Part shown: in pieces, positions 50,932 through 59,037 of the stretch
Layout of the letters: each line of letters begins with the position of its first letter
Numbering within the stretch: position 1 is the first letter of the stretch
Origin: Saprospira grandis str. Lewin
Lineage (GTDB): Bacteria > Bacteroidota > Bacteroidia > Chitinophagales > Saprospiraceae
Direction of reading: 5' to 3'
Assembly (NCBI RefSeq): GCF_000250635.1
Contig: NC_016940.1
Location: forward strand, 3,100,501-3,164,500
Length of the DNA: 64,000 bases
Program-made: the position numbers and the translations under genes
Notes under the pieces: generated by a model
What the model saw: only the letters and a program-made list of their open reading frames with translations
What the model was told of the DNA's origin: nothing
The model's database searches: none

Positions 50932-52998
50932 ATGAACTACCTAAAGATTAGCAGTATTTTCTCATTTTTGCTTTGGAGATGCGGTTTGCAGCTGCTGAAC
51001 GCCCAAACTCCACCCACTGCAGATAGCTTGTTGTTAGAGGAGCGGCAGGATGAAGCAGTGATTGTGAGTGGAGAATTTTTGCCCATTGGGCAAGCGAAGG
51101 CGATCGAGCCGCTGCAACTCATCTCTTTAGAGGAAATTAGAAGGCGGGCCGCCTTGGTTTTAGACGAGCTTTTGCAACAACAACTCAATATTCGGATTCA
51201 GCAGGATGGGGTGTTGGGCTCGCAGATAGAAATGCAGGGGTTGTCTGGCCGTTATATCAATGTATTAGTAGATGGTGTTCCTTTGGTGGGCCGACAAGAT
51301 GGGCAGCTCGATTTGGGCCGTATGGGCCTAGAAAACCTCAAGCAGGTCGAGATTGTCGAGGGCCCGATGTCGGTCCTTTATGGCAGTAATGCCCTAGGCG
51401 GAACGATTCAGTTGGTCACCCAAGATTTTATCAAAGAAGGCTGGCAGGCTGGCGGGCATTTGCTGGGCGAAAGCAAGGGCCGCTATCAGGGATCTGCCTA
51501 TTTTGGGGGCCGTTATAAGGCTATTTCTGGCCGCATTAACTACCGTTATTTAAATTGGGCGGGCTATGGTTTTGATAGCCTTCGCTCTCAGGCCTTTAAC
51601 CCAAAAACGCAGCATGATGTACAGGCTTTTTTGCGTTGGGATGCTAAAAAGCTGGGGCAATTTCGCTATCGGATTGGGGGCTTATTGGAGGAAATTAAGC
51701 AGTTGGGCGATACTCGTTTGCCTGATTTTCCCAGCCTTTCTTATGCTAATGATTATACCTTTACTACCCGCAGTTTGGACCAACAATTATCTTGGAAAAA
51801 GGTAATTGATGAGCGCTATCATTTGCAGGCTTTTTTGGCCAATAATCTTTATGAGCGGCAAAAAAATGCCTATCGCCAGCCTTTGGGGGAAAATCCCGAA
51901 GCCCTGCGGCAGGATAGCCTAGATTCTGATACTTCGGCCTTTTCCGCCTGGCATTTTCGAGCGGTGATGGCTACCGAATTTAGAGAAGTTTGGGATTTTC
52001 AAGCGGGCTTAGATTTTCGCCAAGAGGCCGCTTTGGGCCAACGCCTCAAAGAGGATAGCGAGCAGGGCGATTATGCGGCCTTTGGGGTGGTCCGTTATCA
52101 ACCTACAGCCAAGCTACGCTTGCAGTTGGGCCTTAGAGGGAGCTATCATACCGATTATCAGGCGCCATTGACCTATAGTGTGCAGGGGCGTTGGCAATGG
52201 CATCCTTACTGGACGCTTCGGGGCTCTTATGCTTCGGGTTTTCGGGCGCCCTCGCTCAAAGAGCGCTATATGGATTTTGTAGATGCCAACCATTTTATTC
52301 AGGGAAATGCCGATCTCAAGGCGGAGCGTTCTCAGCATCTGCGCCTCAATTTAGATTACCGCAAAGGGCCTTGGCAAACGGGCCTCAATTTGTTCTATAA
52401 CTATATTGAGGACCAAATTACGCTACAAGATTTTGTGGTCGACAGCACGGGCAGTTATCAACCTGCGCCCAATGCGAGCAATCAGTATAGCTATTTCAAC
52501 TTGGAGCGCTATGAGAGCTTAGGCGCCGATTATCGCCTGTCTTATCAAAAGGGCGGTTGGCGCGTCCAGTTGGGCGCCATTTATACGGGCCGATACAATA
52601 GCCTTAGCCAAGATTCGGAGGCGGTGCCCCGCTACAATTATACCCTAGAATTTAGCCAGCAGTTGTCTTATCATTGGGCCAAAACGGGCTGGAGCTGCTC
52701 CATTTTTCGCCGAGATTATGACAAATTATTGCGCTATGCCGAGACCTACAACCCCATTACGCAAGAAAATGAGGTCTATGAATATAGCTTAGGGGCCTAT
52801 TCTTTAATGGACCTGACGGTACAAAAGCGCTTTAAGAAAGTTTGGACCCTAGGGGCGGGCGTTCGCAATTTGCTCAATGTACAAACCGTAGCGTCTGGCG
52901 ATAGCGGCTCTGCGCATTCGGGGGGCAGCGGCAGCATGGCGATTAGCCCTGGCCGGCAGTTTTTTCTGCAATTGCGCTATAATTATCGCTCTAAATAG
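50932..52998 (+). CDS. TonB-dependent outer-membrane receptor, probable heme receptor
   Basis: A 688-residue protein from ATG 50932 (the longer frame is repeat DNA) with a signal peptide (ISSIFSFLLWRCGLQLLNAQ). The plug domain spans about 40-180: RAALVLDELLQQQLNIRIQQ, MQGLSGRYINVLVDGVPLVG, then VEIVEGPMSVLYGSNALGGT. The rest is a 22-strand barrel, ending SPGRQFFLQLRYNYRSK. LRGSYASGFRAPSLKERYMD is the usual first-barrel FRAP motif, often involved in heme or siderophore receptors. Position after hmuUVS suggests heme. No binding-site His pair could be fixed. Confidence 0.86.
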   Translation: MNYLKISSIFSFLLWRCGLQLLNAQTPPTADSLLLEERQDEAVIVSGEFLPIGQAKAIEPLQLISLEEIRRRAALVLDELLQQQLNIRIQQDGVLGSQIEMQGLSGRYINVLVDGVPLVGRQDGQLDLGRMGLENLKQVEIVEGPMSVLYGSNALGGTIQLVTQDFIKEGWQAGGHLLGESKGRYQGSAYFGGRYKAISGRINYRYLNWAGYGFDSLRSQAFNPKTQHDVQAFLRWDAKKLGQFRYRIGGLLEEIKQLGDTRLPDFPSLSYANDYTFTTRSLDQQLSWKKVIDERYHLQAFLANNLYERQKNAYRQPLGENPEALRQDSLDSDTSAFSAWHFRAVMATEFREVWDFQAGLDFRQEAALGQRLKEDSEQGDYAAFGVVRYQPTAKLRLQLGLRGSYHTDYQAPLTYSVQGRWQWHPYWTLRGSYASGFRAPSLKERYMDFVDANHFIQGNADLKAERSQHLRLNLDYRKGPWQTGLNLFYNYIEDQITLQDFVVDSTGSYQPAPNASNQYSYFNLERYESLGADYRLSYQKGGWRVQLGAIYTGRYNSLSQDSEAVPRYNYTLEFSQQLSYHWAKTGWSCSIFRRDYDKLLRYAETYNPITQENEVYEYSLGAYSLMDLTVQKRFKKVWTLGAGVRNLLNVQTVASGDSGSAHSGGSGSMAISPGRQFFLQLRYNYRSK

Positions 52999-53028
52999 AG
53001 CAGAAGAAGTAGTCGATTTTTGTGTTTT

Positions 53029-53054
53029 AGCCTGCAGTAATGCGGGCTTTTTTT
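53029..53054 (+). terminator. Terminator after the TonB receptor gene
   Basis: AGCCTGCA (53029-53036) and TGCGGGCT (53041-53048) pair with one G-U, loop GTAA, followed by a T-run. Confidence 0.82.
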
Positions 53055-53078
53055 ATGCGGCTAGTTGATGGATGTTTT

Positions 53079-53208
53079 GGGGCCTCCCGCCTTCGGCGGG
53101 CGCTACGCTTCAGGGCTCGCAGGTCTGCTCGGCCCTGCGGCCTGATGGCCTTGGTCTGCGGCTTCGCCGCCCCCTTTCGCATCGCTAGGCCGTTTGGCCT
53201 TCGGCCAT
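53079..53208 (+). repeat. GC-rich mosaic palindromic repeat, copy 17 (type I)
   Basis: GGGGCCTCC, palindrome CGCCTTCGGCG, CGCTACGCTTCAGGGCTCGC, AGGTCTGCTCGGCCCTGCG, palindrome GGCCTGATGGCC, TTGGTCTGCGGCTTCGCCGC, CGCATCGCTAGGCC, then palindrome GGCCTTCGGCC. Confidence 0.84.
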
Positions 53209-53210
53209 AG

Positions 53211-53400
53211 CTGCAGCTTAAAAGCCGCAGCCAGATTAGGATCCCAGCTAGCTCTTTGTCGCCCCTTGGCCTGCAGCTTAAAAGCCGCAGGTCCTGAAAA
53301 CCTAAGCCCCTGCTTCCAAGATAGAAGGCAGGGGCTTTTAAGCTCCTGCGGCGAGCAAGATGATGGCCCAACGGGATTGGCTGCGGCCTTTAGGCTGCAG
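53211..53400. repeat. CTGCNGCTTAAAAGCNGCAG palindrome cluster, left part
   Basis: CTGCAGCTTAAAAGCCGCAG occurs exactly at 53211-53230 and 53271-53290. A related unit around 53305-53350 has CCCCTGCTTCCAAGATAGAA, GGCAGGGGCTTTTAAGC and TCCTGCGG. Relatives flank the far side of the array at 54509, 54618 and 54681. No gene is credible here. Confidence 0.75.
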
Positions 53401-53456
53401 ATAGCGGCGCAGCCGCCATGGCCGAAGGACAAATAGCCCAACAAAACCTTTACGCC

Positions 53457-54242
53457 CTATTCTGCAGCTGCAAAACGGCATCCTACAGTTGCGGTATGCT
53501 ATTCGGAATTTGTGAAACGGCAATTGTAAAGAGGGGGATGCTATTCGGAATTTGTGAAACGGCAATTGTAAAGTGGGGGATGCTATTTGCAATTTGTGAA
53601 ACGGCATTTGTAAAGCGGGCTATGCTATTCGCAATTTGTGAAACGGCAATTGTAAAGCGGGGGATGCTATTCGCAATTTGTGAAACGGCAATTGTAAAGC
53701 GGGGGATGCTATTTGCAATTTGTGAAACGGCAATTGTAAAGCGGGGGATGCTATTCGCAATTTGTGAAACGGCAATTGTAAAGCGGGCTATGCTATTCGG
53801 AATTTGTGAAACGGCAATTGTAAAGTGGGGGATGCTATTTGCAATTTGTGAAATGGCAATTGTAAACTGCGGTGAGCTATTCGCAATTTGTGAAATGGCA
53901 ATTGTAAAGCGGGGGATGCTATTCGCAATTTGTGAAATGGCAATTGTAAACTGCGGTGAGCTATTTGCAATTTGTGAAACGGCAATTGTAAACTGCGGTG
54001 AGCTATTTGCAATTTGTGAAACGGCAATTGTAAACTGCGGTGAGCTATTTGCAATTTGTGAAACGGCAATTGTAAAGCGGGGGATGCTATTCGCAATTTG
54101 TGAAATGGCAATTGTAAACTGCGGTGAGCTATTTGCAATTTGTGAAACGGCAATTGTAAAGCGGGGGATGCTATTCGCAATTTGTGAAATGGCAATTGTA
54201 AAGCGGGCTATGCTATTTGCAATTTGTGAAACGGCATTTGTG
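53457..54242 (+). repeat. 42-bp tandem repeat array B (18 units plus a partial)
   Basis: Eighteen consecutive units of exactly 42 bp from 53457 to 54212, then about 30 bp of a nineteenth. The unit reads CTATTYGCAATTTGTGAAA, YGGCAATTGTAAAGCGGGGG, ATG, with a variant in which AAGCGGGGGATG is AACTGCGGTGAG. The first unit is the most diverged. Each unit holds two related parts, GCAATTTGTGAAACGG and GCAATTGTAAAGCGGG. Long open frames exist on both strands because 42 is a multiple of three. On the plus strand they would give a 14-residue repeat (AIVKRGMLFAICET). Most unit differences would change residues, so coding is doubtful. Confidence 0.92.
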
Positions 54243-54312
54243 GGACTGTTCAGGATTTTGTGTATCCGAATAAAATTTGGGTCTTTAGCCTGTTAGGATT
54301 TGGCCAATCATC

Positions 54313-54476
54313 GCCTAGGGACAAGCCCCTAGGCTAATCCAATGGAGTCAGCCCTAAAGGGCCTCAAAGGCTGATATACACGGCCTTGCTAAGTAGTTAT
54401 TTCAAAGGAAAACCTTATCCAAAGGCCCTCTTTAGAGGGCTGTCTGAAAAGCTAGCCTAGGGGCTTGTCCCTAGGC
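54313..54476. repeat. 164-bp cassette bounded by perfect 22-bp inverted repeats
   Basis: The 22-bp sequence at 54313-54334 (GCCTAGGGACAAGCCC then CTAGGC) is the exact reverse complement of 54455-54476. The 120 bp between contain smaller palindromes (GCCCTAAAGGGC, GCCCTCTTTAGAGGGC) and no ORF. The form is that of a small non-autonomous element. I cannot see a clear target-site duplication. Confidence 0.7.
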
Positions 54477-54508
54477 GCAGGAAAGGCGCAGACACAAAAT
54501 CCCTGTTT

Positions 54509-54700
54509 CTGCAGCCTAAAGGCCGCAGCCAATTTGCTTGGGTCATTATTTTTTTCGCCGCAGCGGCTTAAAAGCCCCTGCTTCAATTAAGAAAGGAGCT
54601 ATTTGATTTTTGAGGTCCTGCGGCTTTTAAGCTGCAGGCCAAAGGGCGGCTAAATCTTAACTAATCTGTTCCGAAATTGGCTGCGGGTTTTAACCCGCAG
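54509..54700. repeat. CTGCNGCTTAAAAGCNGCAG palindrome cluster, right part
   Basis: Palindromes CTGCAGCCTAAAGGCCGCAG (54509-54528), CTGCGGCTTTTAAGCTGCAG (54618-54637) and CTGCGGGTTTTAACCCGCAG (54681-54700), with a CCCCTGCTTCAATTAAGAAA segment between that matches the one near 53306. The arms differ but the central TTTTAA/TTAAAA and outer CTGC/GCAG are kept. Confidence 0.74.
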
Positions 54701-54718
54701 GTCTATATATCCATCCTA

Positions 54719-54851
54719 CAGGCCCGAAGGGCCGCAGGCCTAGCGATGCGAAAGGGGGCGGCGAAGCCGCAGACCAAGGCCGTCAGGCCGCAGGGCCGAG
54801 CAGACTTGCGAGCCCTGAAGCGTAGCGCCGCAGCTTTGCTGCGGAGGCCCC
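54719..54851 (-). repeat. GC-rich mosaic palindromic repeat, copy 18 (type I)
   Basis: Read leftward from CGGAGGCCCC at 54851. GGCCTAGCGATGCGAAAG, palindrome GCGGCGAAGCCGC, palindrome GGCCGTCAGGCC, GGGCCGAGCAGACTTGCGAG, GCGTAGCGCCGC, palindrome GCAGCTTTGCTGC. Preceded by GGCCCGAAGGGCC. Confidence 0.83.
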
Positions 54852-54890
54852 AAAAAAAGGCCCTCCTCACAAAAAGTGAAAAGGGCCAGT
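54852..54890 (-). terminator. Terminator after the NhaC-like gene (leftward)
   Basis: On the minus strand GGCCCTTTTCAC and GTGAGGAGGGCC pair (with G-U pairs) and run into seven T at 54858-54852. Confidence 0.82.
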
Positions 54891-54895
54891 TATCA

Positions 54896-57133
54896 TTATT
54901 CTTGTTCTGTATCTAAGGGAGGATGATCGGGGGGGGTATCCTCTGCATCGGGATTCTTTTTGACTGATTTTCCGAAGAAGATGACTACCAAAAGCAAGAC
55001 CGCCAAACCGACAGGGAAACAAATCGTAAAGGGAATAGCGAAAGCCGTGCTGGCATAGCCGCAGGCCAAACTCACACTACCAACCGTTAGGGCATAGGGA
55101 AGTTGAGTGCGCACATGATCGATATGGCGGCAATTGGAGGCTAGAGAGCTAAGGATAGTTGTATCGGAAATTGGCGAGCAGTGATCGCCGAGGACCGAGG
55201 CCGAGAGGACGATAGCGATATTATTATAGAGTAGGGCCCAGGTGGTTTCCATAGGCAGGCCATTGGCACGGCAGAGCTCCCAAGTCATGGGAATGGCGAT
55301 AGGGTAGAGGATGGCCATGGTACTCCAGCTAGAGCCCGTAGAAAAGGCAATTAGTGCCGAGAGGATAAAAATGACCACGGGCAGAAAATAAGGGCTGAGG
55401 TTTCCTTCTAGACTAGAGGTTAGGAATTCGGCGGTGCCTAATTCCTCTGTCGTGAGGGCCAGCGACCAGGCAAAGACCAGAATCAGGAGAGCGGGCACCA
55501 TCGTTTTGAAGCCAGCGACCATCAGTTCGAGGCCTTCTCCTAATTTGAGAATCCCTTGAATCATGGAGAGGAAAATGGCCACAATAATGGCAGAAAGCGA
55601 GGCCCAGAGGAGGGCCGAATAAGAGTCGGAGCTACCGATAAGGATACCCAACTTGCGCAAATCGGAGATGGCCATCGCCTCATTTTTGGCAGCGGCCAGA
55701 CCTTGGCTGAGGTCGGCTTCTAGGTAGCCGAGTTCTTGCCAGATCAGTTCCCAGCTATTGCTTTCTAGGGCAAGGCCTTTATCCATTAGGCTTTGGTAGC
55801 AGCTATTCATGCCCGTATCGATCAGGCCGAGGAGGGTGCCGAGCACTACGACGAGAATGGGAAGCAGTCCGTTAATCCAGCGAAGGGGAGCGCCGGGCTT
55901 GGGGTCTAGCTCTTCTAGTTCGCTACTATCGCCTTCATTGCCAGAGACGGCGAAAACCTGACCTTGGTGGCGGGCGCGGCGTTCGGCCTTAAGCATAGGG
56001 CCAAAATCGCGGCCGAAAATCACGATCATAGGGATAAAGAGGAGCGTAAAGAAAGAGTAATAAGAATATTGTAGAGAAGAGAGAAAAACCGAATAGGCCG
56101 AGGGCGGCTGGCCGATTCCCTCTAGGCTAGGGAGCGCATCTTCGATATAGCCGAGTTCGGCGCCGATCCAGGTCGTAATAAAGGCAATGGCGGCGATAGG
56201 GGCGGCTGTACTATCTACGATATAGGCGAGTTTTTCTCTAGAGATCTTGTACTTATCGCTAAGGGGGCGGATCGTATTCCCAACAATTAGGCTATTGGCA
56301 TAATCATCGAAGAAGATGGCGATACCGAGAAACCAAGCGACCAACTGGGTACTTTTGGGGCCACGGGCTAGGGGGGCTAGCTGTTTGACAATGCCGGCCA
56401 TACCGCCATTTCGGGAAATCAGGGCGACCACTCCGCCAATCATCATCGAGAAGAGGACTACTGAGAGGTGACCACTATCAGACATGGCCTTAATAATATA
56501 AGTATCGAGAACGCTAAAGAAGCTTTTAACGATCAGGTAGGGTTCTAGGGGCATTCCGCTAATGATCCAGGCGCCAGAAAAGATGCCGAGGAAAAGGGCC
56601 AAAACCACCTGTTTGAACATCAGGGCAATCAGGATGGCGACAAGGGGGGGAAGAATAGACCACCAAAGCGGAATGGGTTTGACGCGGATGCTGCCGTCGG
56701 TACGTTTGCGGAGGTGGACTAGCTTATGCGTTTTTTGTCGCCCCGATTGGCTAGAGAGCTGATAAAGCTCACCTTGGAGCTGGGGTTCAATTTGTTTTTG
56801 GCTTTGTCCGTCTTTAAAGAGGAGGAGTTGTTCTTCTCCATTGATGGATATTTTGCCCAAAAAGGGTTTTTGATTGACCACAGAAAAGCGGAGGAAGCTC
56901 TCCTTATTTTCTTGGATACATTCGTACTGAAAGCTAGCGATGCCAAGCGTATCGTATTGAGGGATTGTATCTCTTTTGACGTTAATTTGGGCGAGGCTAT
57001 CGGCTAATAGTTGGATATGAGCCTGGGCGATAGAATCTTGGCGGAGACTATCGGCTTGATTGCTCGGAGGGCTTTGGGCGAGCAAGTTAGCGGCCAAGAA
57101 TAGCGTGATTAGGGTCCAAAAAAAAGTTTTCAT
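54896..57133 (-). CDS. NhaC-family Na+/H+ antiporter with exported N-terminal domain
   Basis: A protein of about 745 residues. The core (about 165-740) is an NhaC-type antiporter: LVAWFLGIAIFFDDYANSLI (the family FDDYAN motif), VDSTAAPIAAIAFITTWIGA, FSTGSSWSTMAILYPIAIP and LGDHCSPISDTTILSS. These give about 11-12 helices. Before it lies a cleavable-looking signal peptide (KTFFWTLITLFLAANLLAQS) and about 130 soluble residues with beta character (GKISINGEEQLLLFKDGQSQ), so this part should be periplasmic. An internal start codon is less likely because the signal peptide is intact. Substrate could be Na+ or an organic cation. Confidence 0.88.
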   Translation of the reverse strand: MKTFFWTLITLFLAANLLAQSPPSNQADSLRQDSIAQAHIQLLADSLAQINVKRDTIPQYDTLGIASFQYECIQENKESFLRFSVVNQKPFLGKISINGEEQLLLFKDGQSQKQIEPQLQGELYQLSSQSGRQKTHKLVHLRKRTDGSIRVKPIPLWWSILPPLVAILIALMFKQVVLALFLGIFSGAWIISGMPLEPYLIVKSFFSVLDTYIIKAMSDSGHLSVVLFSMMIGGVVALISRNGGMAGIVKQLAPLARGPKSTQLVAWFLGIAIFFDDYANSLIVGNTIRPLSDKYKISREKLAYIVDSTAAPIAAIAFITTWIGAELGYIEDALPSLEGIGQPPSAYSVFLSSLQYSYYSFFTLLFIPMIVIFGRDFGPMLKAERRARHQGQVFAVSGNEGDSSELEELDPKPGAPLRWINGLLPILVVVLGTLLGLIDTGMNSCYQSLMDKGLALESNSWELIWQELGYLEADLSQGLAAAKNEAMAISDLRKLGILIGSSDSYSALLWASLSAIIVAIFLSMIQGILKLGEGLELMVAGFKTMVPALLILVFAWSLALTTEELGTAEFLTSSLEGNLSPYFLPVVIFILSALIAFSTGSSWSTMAILYPIAIPMTWELCRANGLPMETTWALLYNNIAIVLSASVLGDHCSPISDTTILSSLASNCRHIDHVRTQLPYALTVGSVSLACGYASTAFAIPFTICFPVGLAVLLLVVIFFGKSVKKNPDAEDTPPDHPPLDTEQE

Positions 57134-57155
57134 TAACGGGCTATTATTGGGCATA

Positions 57156-57579
57156 AAAAAAGGCTAGGGGGTGGCCTGCCTGTTTATTGCCCAAATGATT
57201 GATTGCAAAATCGCTTAATTGGGCGCTTAAAATAATGGATTTTAAAAAAAATTAAAGAGAATTGCTCAACAAACTTCTGGAAAATGGCTGTGAGTTTGGC
57301 CTAGGCGAGACATCGGCCCAAAAAACAAACAAAATAAATGGGAGCTAAAAACCCTAGAGGACCTTTTGCCGTAACAACTTGGGTAATCAAAAGGGCGGCG
57401 GCCTTAAGTTTTTTAAAACTTAAAGACTTTTGTGACGTTTTCATATTCTATGCATCTTAAGTTTGTTGAAATTTAATTTGTTTGTTATTAGCTCTGTGAT
57501 GTTTTGCACCTTTAAAGCTCTTTTTGGCGGTTAGTTTTGTGTATAGACATTGATTTCCCCCCTCATTCTATAAAATTGT
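57156..57579. other. Gene-free intergenic region of about 420 bp
   Basis: Divergent spacer. It holds a small perfect A/T hairpin TTAAGTTTT-TT-AAAACTTAA (57404-57423) and T-rich stretches that may include the LRR gene promoter. No repeat-family copy, no RNA gene and no convincing ORF was found. Confidence 0.6.
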
Positions 57580-58701
57580 ATGGCTATGGCAGCAAGAGCA
57601 GCAACAGAAAAATACTACTACAGTCGGTACATGCTGGTCCAAGAAGAGCAAAAGCAGCAGGAGCATCCTTTTAAGGAGCAGATCTGGCAACTATTCCAAT
57701 CTGCGGATCGGGCCAATATAGAAATGGCCTTGAGTTGGATTAAAAGTTTGCAGATTCCGATGTTTCAAGAGCTAGAAGGCCTAAAAACGCTATATCGGGC
57801 GAGCTGTGGGCAGCGGGTCGTGCAAATGGGGGGTAAAGAGATACAGCAATTATTTTCCTTAGAGCATTTATTTATTCGACAGCGGTCTTTGTATCAGATC
57901 CCTGAGGTATTGGGCCGTTTGCAGCAGCTCAAAAAGCTGAGCATATTTCATAGTCGGGCCAAGCGCTTGCCAGCTAGTATTGGGCAATTGCATCAATTGG
58001 AAGAGTTGAGCATACAGATGAGTTTGCTGGAAGAGTTGCCTGAGGAGATTGGACAGTTGAAGAACCTTCGTTGTTTGCATTTGGGCCAATTGGCGCTTTC
58101 TTATTTGCCTAAAAGCATTGGGCAATTGCAGCAGCTAGAAGAATTGCAAGTGGTGGCCTCGCCGCTTATGTACTTGCCCGAGGAAATTGGGCAGTTGTCT
58201 AGTTTGCGTAAGCTAGTCGTTGAGCATAGCCAATTAGAGCAGTTGCCTAAAAGTATTGGGCATTGTTGTCAGTTGCAAGAGTTGAGTTTGCGAAACAATA
58301 AACTCAAGAAGCTTCCCTCTAAGCTTTGTTCTTTACAGCTTTTGCAGTGGCTAGACCTCAGCCAGAATGAGTTGAGGCGTTTGCCTTTTGCCTTGGCGCA
58401 TTTGCCCTTGCTACGGCTGTTAAATTTGGATGGGAATCAGTTGGAGAAATTGCCTTGCATTAAAAATTGGGCACTACTCTACGAGCTATCTGTTCGAGAT
58501 AATCAATTGGCCAAATTGCCTGCTACTATAGGGCGTTTGCAGCAATTGAAAACCATGCGTGTAGAAAATAATCAGCTGTCGGCCCTACCGCTAAGTATTA
58601 TGGATTTGCAGGAGTTGCGCAGTTTGAACTACCATAAAAACCCCTTGCGGCAAAAAGACATTGATCCCGAACTGATTGTCTGGCTCAATAATAACGCTTA
58701 A
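57580..58701 (+). CDS. Leucine-rich repeat protein
   Basis: A cytoplasmic 373-residue protein (no signal). Residues 1-95 are helical. From about 98 to 365 run eleven or so leucine-rich repeats of 23 residues with consensus LPxSIGQLxQLxxLxLxxNxL, for example LPASIGQLHQLEELSIQMSL, LPEEIGQLKNLRCLHLGQLA, LPSKLCSLQLLQWLDLSQNE and LPATIGRLQQLKTMRVENNQ. It belongs to the plant-intracellular-Ras-group-like LRR class, common in predatory and multicellular bacteria. Ligand and role are unknown. The ATL gene follows after 14 bp. Confidence 0.86.
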   Translation: MAMAARAATEKYYYSRYMLVQEEQKQQEHPFKEQIWQLFQSADRANIEMALSWIKSLQIPMFQELEGLKTLYRASCGQRVVQMGGKEIQQLFSLEHLFIRQRSLYQIPEVLGRLQQLKKLSIFHSRAKRLPASIGQLHQLEELSIQMSLLEELPEEIGQLKNLRCLHLGQLALSYLPKSIGQLQQLEELQVVASPLMYLPEEIGQLSSLRKLVVEHSQLEQLPKSIGHCCQLQELSLRNNKLKKLPSKLCSLQLLQWLDLSQNELRRLPFALAHLPLLRLLNLDGNQLEKLPCIKNWALLYELSVRDNQLAKLPATIGRLQQLKTMRVENNQLSALPLSIMDLQELRSLNYHKNPLRQKDIDPELIVWLNNNA

Positions 58702-58715
58702 CTTAGGCCCAAAAG

Positions 58716-59030
58716 ATGGCTAGTGATTTTTATGAGGCGATCTATGAATTGGTTCGCCAAATTCCCAAAGGAAAGGTCTGTACTTATGGCCGAATTGCCG
58801 CTGCCCTAGAAAAAGCTGGGGCGGCTCGGCAGGTGGGCTATGCCCTAAATAAATGCCCCGCAGATGTGCCCGCCCATAGAGTAGTGAACCGTTTGGGCCG
58901 CCTGACGGGCAAGCTGCATTTTGGCGGCCAAACTATGCAGGCCCTTTTAGAGGCTGAAGGACTAGAAATTGTAGAAGACCAAATCCAAAATTTTGAACAA
59001 CATATTTGGGAGCCGCTAGAAGAGCTTTAG
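58716..59030 (+). CDS. Alkyltransferase-like protein (ATL; Cys replaced by Ala)
   Basis: A 104-residue protein of the O6-methylguanine-DNA methyltransferase C-terminal domain family. It has IPKGKVCTYGRIAAALEKAG and RQVGYALNKCP, then PAHRVVNRLGRLTG. In active MGMT the acceptor motif is PCHRV; here Cys is Ala, so it cannot accept alkyl groups. Such ATL proteins bind O6-alkylguanine and pass the lesion to nucleotide excision repair. Length and motif fit this class. It follows the LRR gene by 14 bp. Confidence 0.92.
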   Translation: MASDFYEAIYELVRQIPKGKVCTYGRIAAALEKAGAARQVGYALNKCPADVPAHRVVNRLGRLTGKLHFGGQTMQALLEAEGLEIVEDQIQNFEQHIWEPLEEL

Positions 59031-59037
59031 GGGTGAA

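Noticed and set aside
53457-54242. CRISPR array
   Set aside because: Same reason: continuous 42-bp units without spacers and without cas genes.
53418-54296. A 292-residue ORF with 14-residue repeats, and a minus-strand counterpart
   Set aside because: The frame is open mainly because the unit is 42 bp. Both strands are open and the unit differences are mostly non-synonymous. Kept as a repeat, not a gene, though peptide evidence could change this.
57404-57423. Terminator at the A/T hairpin in the 57.2-57.6 kb spacer
   Set aside because: The stem is purely A/T-rich with a 2-base loop and no gene ends nearby on the plus strand; left as an unassigned hairpin.
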